A stretch of DNA of 42,693 nucleotides from Alphaproteobacteria bacterium (GTDB taxonomy: Bacteria > Pseudomonadota > Alphaproteobacteria > SHVP01), in NCBI GenBank assembly GCA_009694165.1, contig SHVP01000009.1, forward strand, positions 1 through 42,693, written 5' to 3'. Under the pieces are notes generated by a model that worked only from the letters and a program-made list of their open reading frames with translations, was not told the DNA's origin and ran no database searches. The translations under genes and the position numbers were made by a program. This document shows, piece after piece, positions 32,678-39,898 of the stretch. The stretch's first letter is position 1, and every line of letters begins with the position of its first letter.

Positions 32678-34094
32678 TCACAGCCTGGGCCAGGCGGCGC
32701 CGTCGATGCGCTCGAGCAGCGCCTTGGCCGATTGCAATGCCTCGTCGCCGACGCGGTTGCGCGGCGGTACCGGTCGCGGCACGCCGGCAACCTCGGCCGG
32801 CGCCAGCGTCGCGTCGATACCGACCTTTTGCACGGTGCGCGCGCCGCGCGGCAATGAGGGGTCCATCAACGATCCCGATAGGCCGCTGGCGACGATCGCG
32901 CCGCGCTCCCACTGCACCCGAGTGGCGAGCGCCCACATCATTTCCGAGTCGTTGAAGATGTCGATGTCGTCGTCGACGGCGATGATCGCCTTGAGGCGTC
33001 GAAATCCCATCGCCGTCATGAGGGCGTCGCGCACCTCGCCGATGGCCGGGTTCTTGAACTGCATATAGGCGTGGAAGCGCCAGCCCGACACCGGCACATG
33101 GATTCGCTGCAGCGAGGGCGCCACCGGCCGCACCATGCCGGAGACCTTGCCTTCCATCACCATGTTGTCGGGCACCAGCATGTCGGCGTGGCCCGAGCCG
33201 TAGCCGTGATAGATTGCGTTGCGCCGGCGGGTGATGCGGGTGACTTCGCAGACCGGTGCGGCGACTTGTGGCCCCATGTAACCGGTGTACTCGCCGGACG
33301 GGCCGTCGGGCTCCCAGACATTGGCCGGGGCATAGCCCTCGATGACGATCTCGGCGTCGGCCGGCACCAGCAGCTTGGCGCCGAACGTGATCGAGGGCAC
33401 CAAGCGAACCGGCGCACCCAGCAGGCCGCCGGCCGCCGCCCAGTGGCTTTCCGGGCACTTGAGCTTGGCCTGCGAGCCCATCAGCACGGTCGGATGATGG
33501 CCGATCCAGAACACCACAGGGCAGGGCTCGTTCTTGGCCCAGAAATTGCGCAAGTTGCGCGTGTTGTGCGACGCAGGGTAGGGGTAATACGACATCCGCC
33601 GCGATCCCTTGACCCAGCAGCGTTGAATGGCCGTGTTGTCGATCCCCCGTCTCGGGGTCGTAGATCGTCGCGTGCGCCGCCGCCAGATAGGGCCCATGAT
33701 CCATCACATGCTGGGTAAGGATCGGCAGCGACAGGAGATCGGCGGCACCGTCGCGCTCGACGATCTCCTGAACCGGCGCATCGCCGCGGCCAACGATCGC
33801 CGGGGCGATGGGCTTGGCGGTGCGCGTCGCATAGGCGGATGCGAAATCGCGGCGATCGGCGACACCGAGTGCCGCCGCCGTCAGGGCACGGCTCGCGGTC
33901 AGATTGCATACGACCGCCATCGATGACGTGCGACCGTCAGCGAGCAGCGGTTTCTCGATCAGGGTCACCGGGTACTGGCCGCGCGAATCGAGTTCCTGCT
34001 GCAGCGCGGTAATGCCCTGGACGACGGGCACCGAACCCGGCGGTCGCAAGACCAGGGACCCGACCTCGGACAGGAACTGATGGAGATCGACCAT
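32678..34094 (-). CDS. UbiD-family decarboxylase, frameshifted
   Basis: A UbiD-type prenylated-FMN decarboxylase/carboxylase of about 471 aa once one base is removed. The N-terminal part (MVDLHQFLSEVG... to HATIYDPETG) is in one frame from the ATG at 34094. After a five-C run (plus strand 33644-33648; four would keep frame) the rest (IDNTAIQRCWVKGSRRMSYYPYP...) continues to the stop at 32678. Family signatures include VFWIGHHPTVLMGSQ, VEIVI-like VIEGYAPANVWEPDGPSGEYTGYMG (the Glu-rich loop of UbiD), and VDDDIDIFNDSEMMWALATRVQ. Read straight, the first frame continues off-family into the zinc-ribbon gene. No UbiX (prFMN synthase) is in the window. Substrate: an aromatic or heteroaromatic acid. 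Confidence 0.8.
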
Positions 34095-34292
34095 GGAAAC
34101 GGACTAATGACAAGGATTGATCGGTGAGCATTCTCGCATATCGCCGTCGGGGAGCAACCGGCCCCGGTGGCACGGTGGGCCGGCTACGCGTCCGCCCACC
34201 GCGTTGCCTCGCTCGCGGCCAGCCGATACAGTCGGGCCGCATCAAAACAGCCCGGCGCAGGCCGGGTTTTCAAGAACGACAAGGGTAGGACC
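34095..34292 (+). promoter_or_regulatory. Divergent promoter region with structured leader and terminator-like hairpin
   Basis: This 198-bp region feeds both arms. On the plus strand it can form CCGGCCC (34158-34164) with GGGCCGG (34177-34183), or alternatively GGTGGGC (34174-34180) with GCCCACC (34194-34200). These two helices share bases and exclude each other. A third hairpin pairs 34215-34220 with 34235-34240. It is followed by a terminator-type stem CCCGGC (34251-34256)/GCCGGG (34261-34266) and TTTT (34267-34270), ending 22 nt before the GTG at 34293. This is the layout of an attenuator or riboswitch. I cannot match it to a named RNA family. Chance pairing is common in GC-rich DNA, but the T-run is rare here. 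Confidence 0.5.
34251..34270 (+). terminator. Rho-independent terminator-like hairpin in leader
   Basis: A 6-bp GC stem (CCCGGC/GCCGGG) with loop GCAG and a TTTT tail, preceded by AAAAC, which can extend pairing with the T-run. It is the only classical stem-plus-T-run I noticed in the window. As it stands upstream of the amidohydrolase start on the same strand, it would either attenuate that operon or stop antisense transcription out of the UbiD gene. Confidence 0.6.
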
Positions 34293-35192
34293 GTGGTTGG
34301 CATTATCGACATCGTTTGCAATCTATATTCGCCGCTCGAGGTGAAGCTGCGCCAGACCGGCATCGACGATCATTTCAAGGCGCAGGTGCGGATGAGCCCC
34401 AAGCTGCGGCGGGGCCTGACCATTCCCGAATATCTGAAGCTGATGGACGCGGCCGGCATCGAACACTCTCTTCTGATCGCCGCCCGCTGCGGCGATCTGC
34501 GGGTCCAGAATTCTTTTCACATTCCCTATGAACGGGTCGCCGCGATCTGCAAGAAGTACCCCGATCGCTTCTCCGGTTTGGCCGGCATCGACCCGACGCT
34601 CGGCATGCAGCAGTTACGCGAGCTCGAATATGCGGTGAAGGAGCTGGGCTTCGTCGGCGCCCACTACTACCCGCACTGGTTCGATCTGTCGCCGGACCAC
34701 GCGTACGTGTTCCCGATCTATGCCAAGTGCATCGAACTCGACATCTCGATCATGATGCAGGTCGGGCACAATCTGGTCTATTCGCGCGATCGACGGTTGC
34801 CGTCGGTGGCCAGGCCGATCACGCTCGATCGCGTGGCGATTCTTTACCCCGAGCTCAAGTTGCTTGGCATTCACCTGGGTGTGCCCTGGACCGACGAGAT
34901 GATCTCGATGGCGTGGAAGCATGAGCACATCTACATCGGCGGCGACGCCTATGCGCCGAAGCATTGGCCGCAGCAGATGGTGCACTATGCCAACACCTAC
35001 GGATCGCACAAATTTCTGTTCGGCACCGACTGGCCGGTGATCGATCCGGTTCGCGCGGTACGGGAAGTCGGCGAGCTCAACTTCCGGCCGGATTCCTACA
35101 AGAAGATCATGCGCGACAATGCGCTCGGCATCTTTGCCATTCCCGGTAGCCCGCTCTACCGCAAGCGGCTGACCAGGCGGCGCAAGAAATAG
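34293..35192 (+). CDS. Amidohydrolase-2 (ACMSD-like) protein with altered metal motif
   Basis: A 299-aa TIM-barrel protein of the amidohydrolase-2 group, which includes ACMSD-type decarboxylases and lactone hydrolases. The GTG at 34293 follows AGGA closely and starts the family N-terminus VVGIIDIVCNLYSP. At D6-I-V8-C-N10 the usual D-x-H-x-H metal ligands are replaced by Val and Asn. Later ligands remain: GAHYYPHWFD, LLGIHLGVPWTDE, HIYIGGDAYAP, FLFGTDWP. The metal site must therefore be different or weaker. It is the first gene of the plus-strand arm, 23 nt before the cysteine hydrolases. A decarboxylase, hydratase or hydrolase acting on a ring-opened or heterocyclic acid is likely. Confidence 0.85.
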   Translation: MVGIIDIVCNLYSPLEVKLRQTGIDDHFKAQVRMSPKLRRGLTIPEYLKLMDAAGIEHSLLIAARCGDLRVQNSFHIPYERVAAICKKYPDRFSGLAGIDPTLGMQQLRELEYAVKELGFVGAHYYPHWFDLSPDHAYVFPIYAKCIELDISIMMQVGHNLVYSRDRRLPSVARPITLDRVAILYPELKLLGIHLGVPWTDEMISMAWKHEHIYIGGDAYAPKHWPQQMVHYANTYGSHKFLFGTDWPVIDPVRAVREVGELNFRPDSYKKIMRDNALGIFAIPGSPLYRKRLTRRRKK

Positions 35193-35215
35193 GCGATCGA
35201 CCCGAGGAGGGAATC

Positions 35216-35845
35216 ATGGTGATGCAGCTCGGCCGCGAGGACACGGCACTCATCGTCGTCGACATGCAAAACGGGTTTCTTTCGCCCAAGGGATCGATCG
35301 CCAAACTCGGCCGCGACTGGAGCCGCCTGGCTGCCGCCATTCCCGGGGTACAGCGATTGTTGGCCGGCGCGCGGCAGGCCCGCTTGCCGATTTTCCATAC
35401 TCAATTCGTCTATGAGGCGGACTATCGCGACAGCGGCCCGCGCGTACGCGAGCAGAACCCCGGGCTGATCGAGGTCGGTCTCTGCGCCGCCGGATCGTGG
35501 GACGCGGAGATTGCTCCCGAGTGTGCACCCCGACCGGGCGAGGTCGTGATCATCAAGAATCGTCCCAGCTCGTTCTATTCGACGCGGTTGGAGGGCTATC
35601 TGCGCTCGCAAAAGATCCGCAGCGTGGTGGTGTGCGGCGTCACCACCAATATCTGCGTCGAAACGACGGTGCGTGACGCGGCGCAGCGCGACTATCGTAC
35701 CTTTGTCGTTCGCGACGCCGTCGGCGAGGTCGAGGAGGACCGCCATACGGTCGCCCTGAAATCGATGGAGTACCTGTTTGCCCGCGTGATGACGGTCGAC
35801 GAGGTGTTGGCCGCCTGGGGCGTCGGCGCCCGCCACGCCGCCTGA
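35216..35845 (+). CDS. Isochorismatase-family cysteine hydrolase, copy 1
   Basis: A 209-aa cysteine hydrolase of the isochorismatase/nicotinamidase/N-carbamoylsarcosine amidase fold. The triad is visible: Asp16 in VVDMQNGF, Lys114 in IIKNRPSSF, Cys147 in GVTTNICVETT, with the cis-peptide before Cys region conserved. A very good GAGGAGG precedes the ATG at 35216. It hydrolyses C-N bonds of amides such as N-carbamoyl compounds, ureidoacrylate, biuret or maleamate. The neighbouring copy 2 starts 13 nt downstream. Tandem copies suggest two successive amide hydrolyses or a heteromer. No signal peptide, so cytoplasmic. Confidence 0.93.
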   Translation: MVMQLGREDTALIVVDMQNGFLSPKGSIAKLGRDWSRLAAAIPGVQRLLAGARQARLPIFHTQFVYEADYRDSGPRVREQNPGLIEVGLCAAGSWDAEIAPECAPRPGEVVIIKNRPSSFYSTRLEGYLRSQKIRSVVVCGVTTNICVETTVRDAAQRDYRTFVVRDAVGEVEEDRHTVALKSMEYLFARVMTVDEVLAAWGVGARHAA

Positions 35846-35858
35846 AGGAGACTCGCCA

Positions 35859-36488
35859 ATGGCCATGACCTTGGACCGCAAGGACTGCGCCCTGATCGTC
35901 GTCGACATGCAGAATGGCTTTCTCGAAGAGAAGGGTAGCATGGCGCGGCTTGGATTTCCCTATCAGCGCCTGCGCGAAGCCATCCCCGGCTGCCAGCGGC
36001 TGATCGCCGCCGCGCGCAAGGCCGGCATCCCCGTCTTTTTCACCCAATATGTCTACCAGTCCGACTTCAAGGACGGAGGCGTGCTGATGGACGAGATCAT
36101 GCCGGCGCTCAAGGACGTGCGCCTTTGCGCCAAGGGAACTTGGGACGCCGATCTGGCCGAGGGCTTCAAGCCCTATGCGGACGAGACGGTGATCGAGAAG
36201 AATCGACCGAGCGCCTTCTATTCGACTCAGCTTGATTCGATCTTGCGGGCGATGCGGATCGAAAATCTGGTCATCTGCGGCGTCACCTCGAACATGTGCG
36301 TCGAGACGACAGTGCGCGATGCCTCGCAACGCGATTTCCGCACCTTTGTCGCCGCCGACGCCATCGCCGAGGTCGAGGAGGATCGCCACCGGATCGCGCT
36401 GAAGACGATGGGAAACTTTTTCGGCGCGGCCCTTACGGTGAACGAGATTCTGGATTCCTGGAAAGTCGAGTTGCAGAATGTCGTTTGA
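35859..36488 (+). CDS. Isochorismatase-family cysteine hydrolase, copy 2
   Basis: A 209-aa paralogue of the preceding gene, identical in length, with Asp16, Lys114 (EKNRPSAF) and Cys147 (GVTSNMCVETT) all in place. AAGGAG lies about 8 nt before the ATG. The N-terminal DxxDMQNGF and the GSMARLGFPYQRLR region are closely alike in both copies, indicating a recent or selected duplication. The stop overlaps the start of the ligase gene by 11 bp (ATGTCGTTTGA), a sign of tight translational coupling. The reaction is amide hydrolysis; the substrate is unknown. Confidence 0.93.
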   Translation: MAMTLDRKDCALIVVDMQNGFLEEKGSMARLGFPYQRLREAIPGCQRLIAAARKAGIPVFFTQYVYQSDFKDGGVLMDEIMPALKDVRLCAKGTWDADLAEGFKPYADETVIEKNRPSAFYSTQLDSILRAMRIENLVICGVTSNMCVETTVRDASQRDFRTFVAADAIAEVEEDRHRIALKTMGNFFGAALTVNEILDSWKVELQNVV

Positions 36489-38046
36489 GCGACCCACGCT
36501 GCCCCTCGCGGGGCGGCCGGCGAGCTACCGTTCGATGTTGATCGCCGACGGGGTGCGGACGGCGAAGGCCCGGACGCCCAACAAGGTGGCGCTGGCCCAG
36601 GACAACCACAAGTTCACCTATTCGCAACTGGTGGATCGTTTCGACCGGGTGTCGACGGCGGCGATGGCCGACCTCAAGCTCGTCAACGGCGATCACGCCG
36701 CGTTGTGGGCGCCCAACTGCCTGGAATTTCTGGAGATCGTCAGCGGCCTCGCGTCGATCGGCGTAGCCCCGGCGATGGTTCCGCCCGGCGTCACGCCGCG
36801 CGAAGCGGAGTTCATCTGCAACGATGCTGAGGCCAAGGTCCTGTTCGTTCACGAAAGCCAGGAGGAAAAGGCGCGCTCGATCAAATTCGCCACCGTCGAA
36901 CGCATCATCGTCATCGGCAAGGACTACGAAGACTGGCTGCACCGCGCCAAGCCGGTCATGCCGACGACGTCGCTCGAGGAGTGGGATGTCTTCTGCATTC
37001 CCTACACCTCGGGCACGACGGGCAATCCCAAAGGATGCTTGCTGTCGCACCGGTCGCGGGTGCTGGCGTTCTATACGATGGGATCGGAATTTGCCTGTTA
37101 CTCGCCCGACGATCGCGCCCTCGCCACGGCGCCGCTCTACCATGGCGCCGGTTATGCCTTCGCTATGGCGCCGATTTTCTTCGGTGGGTTTTGCGAAATC
37201 CTGCCGAAATTCGACCCCGAGATTCTGCTCGGCAAGATCGACGAACTGCAGCTGACCAACTGCTTCTTCGTCCCCACCTATTTCCACCGCATCTTCGCGC
37301 TCGGACCCAAGGCGCTGGCCAAGTACAGCACCAAGAGCTTGCGAACGATGATTTCCAACGCCGCTCCTCTGCTGCAGGCGACCAAGGAGCAGATCGTCGC
37401 CCATTTCGGTGGCGGCTTGCTGCACGAGACCTACGGGTCGACCGAGGGAGGTCTGGTATCGAACCTGCGTCCCCAGGACCAGTTGCGCAAGGAGCAATGC
37501 GTCGGCCTGCCCTATCCCGGCGTCGAGATCAGGGTTCTGCGCGACGACGGCCAGCCGGCGGCACCCGACGAAGTGGGCGAGCTGTTCACCCGTTCGCCGC
37601 AGGGGTTCAACGCCTATTGGCGCAACGACAAAGCGACGGAGGAGGCGTACACGGCGGACGGCTGGCTCACCGTCGGCGACATGGGCAAGCGCGACGACGA
37701 AGGCTACCTCTATATCGTCGATCGCAAGAAGGACATGGTGATCTCGGGCGGCGTCAACGTGTTCCCACGCGAAATCGAAGAGATCCTCCAGCATCACCCG
37801 GCGATCGCCGAATGCGCCGTGATGGGCGTTCCGGATCCGGAGTGGGGCGAGGCCGTCATGGCCGTGGTGGTCCGCCGGGCGGGCGAGCGGTTGACGGGAA
37901 AAATGCTGAGCGCTTTTTGCAAGGATCAGCTCGCCACCTACAAGGTGCCCAAGGATTTCATCTTTCTCGATGCCCTGCCGCGTAACGCCGCCGGAAAGAT
38001 CCTCAAGCGCGAACTGCGCGACCGCGTCAAACGGGGCGCGCGCTAA
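36478..38046 (+). CDS. Acyl-CoA synthetase/AMP-dependent ligase (ANL family)
   Basis: A 522-aa adenylate-forming enzyme. Core motifs are seen: P-loop-like YTSGTTGNPKG (176-186), SNAAPL, HETYGSTEGG, GWLTVGDMGKRDDEGYLYIVDRKKDMVISGG (hinge), and the C-terminal catalytic lysine K507 in NAAGKILKREL. It activates a carboxylic acid to its acyl-AMP and then CoA thioester. Aromatic and medium-chain acids are the usual substrates of ligases of this size. It overlaps the upstream cysteine hydrolase by 11 bp. In the pathway it would activate the acid before UbiD or beta-oxidation-like steps, or act on a ring-opened dicarboxylate. Confidence 0.93.
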   Translation: MSFERPTLPLAGRPASYRSMLIADGVRTAKARTPNKVALAQDNHKFTYSQLVDRFDRVSTAAMADLKLVNGDHAALWAPNCLEFLEIVSGLASIGVAPAMVPPGVTPREAEFICNDAEAKVLFVHESQEEKARSIKFATVERIIVIGKDYEDWLHRAKPVMPTTSLEEWDVFCIPYTSGTTGNPKGCLLSHRSRVLAFYTMGSEFACYSPDDRALATAPLYHGAGYAFAMAPIFFGGFCEILPKFDPEILLGKIDELQLTNCFFVPTYFHRIFALGPKALAKYSTKSLRTMISNAAPLLQATKEQIVAHFGGGLLHETYGSTEGGLVSNLRPQDQLRKEQCVGLPYPGVEIRVLRDDGQPAAPDEVGELFTRSPQGFNAYWRNDKATEEAYTADGWLTVGDMGKRDDEGYLYIVDRKKDMVISGGVNVFPREIEEILQHHPAIAECAVMGVPDPEWGEAVMAVVVRRAGERLTGKMLSAFCKDQLATYKVPKDFIFLDALPRNAAGKILKRELRDRVKRGAR

Positions 38047-38110
38047 GGGCTCGCGCTCGCCGCCGGCCGCACGCAAGTGCCGCGGAAGGGGTAAGGCGAG
38101 GACCGACCAC

Positions 38111-39817
38111 ATGAACCGTATATTCCGCGACTACGTGCACGTGGGCTCGCGGGCGGTGCACTATCGCCGCGCCGGCCACGGGCCGCCGGTCGTCCTGATC
38201 CACCAATCGCCCCAATCCTCCGCCGGGCTGATCCCCTTGATCGAGGCGTTGGCGCCCTCGGCGAGCGTATTTGCGCTCGACACGCCTGGCTGTGGCGATT
38301 CCGATCCGTTGCCGCAACGCCGTCCCTCCATCGGCGATTTTTCCGCCGCCCTGTGCGACGCGCTGGTCGCGCTCGGGCTCGGACGTTGCACTCTGTTCGG
38401 TACCAAGACCGGTGCGTGCATCGCGCTCGAGTATGCACGTCGCTATCCCAGGCGTGTGACCGGCGTCGTGCTCGACAGCCTGCCGCTGCTCACGCCGGCC
38501 GAAGTTGCCGACATAACCAGGGTCGTCCGCACCGACGACGGGAGTGCCGCCTATTACCTGATGCCGTTCCGGCCGACCTGGGACGGTGCCCACCTGGTCG
38601 CGACGTGGTCGCATGTGCGGGACCACATCTTCTGGTTTCCCTGGTACCGGCGCAAAGCCGAGAGCCGGCGGGACATCGACATGCCCTCGCCCGCAGCGAT
38701 GCATGACGGGGTGCTCGACAATTTTCGGGCCGGCGACAACCTTCGGCGGGTCGTCGAGGCCGCGTTCCGCTACGGCGCTAGTAAGGCGGCCAGACGTCTG
38801 ACCGTGCCGGCGATCTTTACCGCGCGCGACGACAGCATGCTGTTTCACTGCCTCGATATGCTGCCGCCACTACGGCGGAACCAACGGGTCGTTCGCTTGA
38901 CCCGGGACATGGCCGCCTACCACACGACGTTGCGCGATGCCTTGCTCGGCTACGCTCGCGGCAAGGCACCGGGGCTGCGCCGACCCAAGGCTCGCCCGCA
39001 GCGCATTTCGCGCACCTTCGTCGATCTGCCCCGCGGGCAGATGCTGGTTCGCTGGCAACGCGATCGCACGGGATTCCCGCTTGTCCTGTTGCACGATTCG
39101 CCGGGGTCCTCGCAGCAACTCGAGCCGTTGCTGTCCGCGCTGGTGGCCGACCGGCCGGTCTATGCGCCCGACCTTCCCGGCAGTGGCGATTCCGAGGCGC
39201 TGGCCCGACCCACGATGGACCGCTATGTGGCCGCCTTGGCCGAGGGCCTGCGTCAATGGCGGCTGGCGCCGGTCGATCTTTACGGAGAGGGCGCAGGAGC
39301 GGCCGTGGCGCTGGCCTTTGCGCGCCGCTTTCCCGCCTCTGTTCGCTCGCTGGTGCTCGACGACCTGCGCATCTATTCCCGCGCCGAGCGGCACGACCTG
39401 AGTCGCGCCGCGGCACCCCCCATCGTGCCGAGTTGGGATGGTTCTCACCTCTATCGCACCTGGCTGATGATCCGGGACCACTTTATTTATCGGCCATGGT
39501 ACGCGCGGACGCGGAACCATATCCGACGGGTCGATCTGATGCTCAAACCCGCCGAGCTGCATGCTCGCGTCCTGGAAGTGTTGAAACAGCCCCGACACTA
39601 CGGCGACCTGCTGCAGGTCGCCCTCCGCTACCGGCCGGAGCGCGATCTGCCGGCGCTCCGCCTGCCGGTGCTGTTGGGTGTCTCCGCCGCCGATCGGTCG
39701 GACCTCGCCCTGGAACGACTGCGCCGGCGGGCTCCCGGCGTGACCGTCATCGATCTTCCGACGATGGCGGCGGAGAAGGCGGCCGTGATCGCAAGGTTTC
39801 TCGACCGCCGGCAATAG
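38111..39817 (+). CDS. Tandem alpha/beta-hydrolase-fold protein without nucleophilic serines
   Basis: A 568-aa fusion of two alpha/beta-hydrolase domains (1-~285 and ~296-568) that resemble one another: VVLIHQSPQSSAGL / LVLLHDSPGSSQQL, FALDTPGCGDSD / YAPDLPGSGDSE, and WDGAHLVATW...HIFWFPWYRR / WDGSHLYRTW...HFIYRPWYAR. The nucleophile elbow, normally G-x-S-x-G, reads GTKTG (97-101) in domain 1 and GEGAG (392-396) in domain 2. Both lack Ser/Cys/Asp. It may be a non-hydrolytic lyase, a binding protein or a pseudoenzyme pair. The ATG at 38111 has GAGGA at about 9 nt. It sits between the ligase and the FAD oxidase in the same operon. Confidence 0.87.
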   Translation: MNRIFRDYVHVGSRAVHYRRAGHGPPVVLIHQSPQSSAGLIPLIEALAPSASVFALDTPGCGDSDPLPQRRPSIGDFSAALCDALVALGLGRCTLFGTKTGACIALEYARRYPRRVTGVVLDSLPLLTPAEVADITRVVRTDDGSAAYYLMPFRPTWDGAHLVATWSHVRDHIFWFPWYRRKAESRRDIDMPSPAAMHDGVLDNFRAGDNLRRVVEAAFRYGASKAARRLTVPAIFTARDDSMLFHCLDMLPPLRRNQRVVRLTRDMAAYHTTLRDALLGYARGKAPGLRRPKARPQRISRTFVDLPRGQMLVRWQRDRTGFPLVLLHDSPGSSQQLEPLLSALVADRPVYAPDLPGSGDSEALARPTMDRYVAALAEGLRQWRLAPVDLYGEGAGAAVALAFARRFPASVRSLVLDDLRIYSRAERHDLSRAAAPPIVPSWDGSHLYRTWLMIRDHFIYRPWYARTRNHIRRVDLMLKPAELHARVLEVLKQPRHYGDLLQVALRYRPERDLPALRLPVLLGVSAADRSDLALERLRRRAPGVTVIDLPTMAAEKAAVIARFLDRRQ

Positions 39818-39898
39818 GCATTCTCGCCGACCAGTGGGCGTGTCATCATTGAACGGCACGTCGACCAACGACCATTTTCTTGCGGGGAAACGATATCC

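Noticed and set aside
32460..33640. Single 544-aa protein joining the UbiD N-terminus to the zinc ribbon
   Set aside because: After the five-C run this frame loses UbiD identity, while the other frame carries it to 32678. The zinc ribbon has its own ATG and ribosome site.
34095..34292. Naming the leader as a specific riboswitch class
   Set aside because: The fold is suggestive, but I could not match it to a defined consensus without a covariance search.
36433..38112. Long minus-strand open frame (559 codons)
   Set aside because: Mirror of the AMP ligase gene in GC-rich DNA; it is low in recognisable motifs, while the plus strand has a complete ANL family protein.
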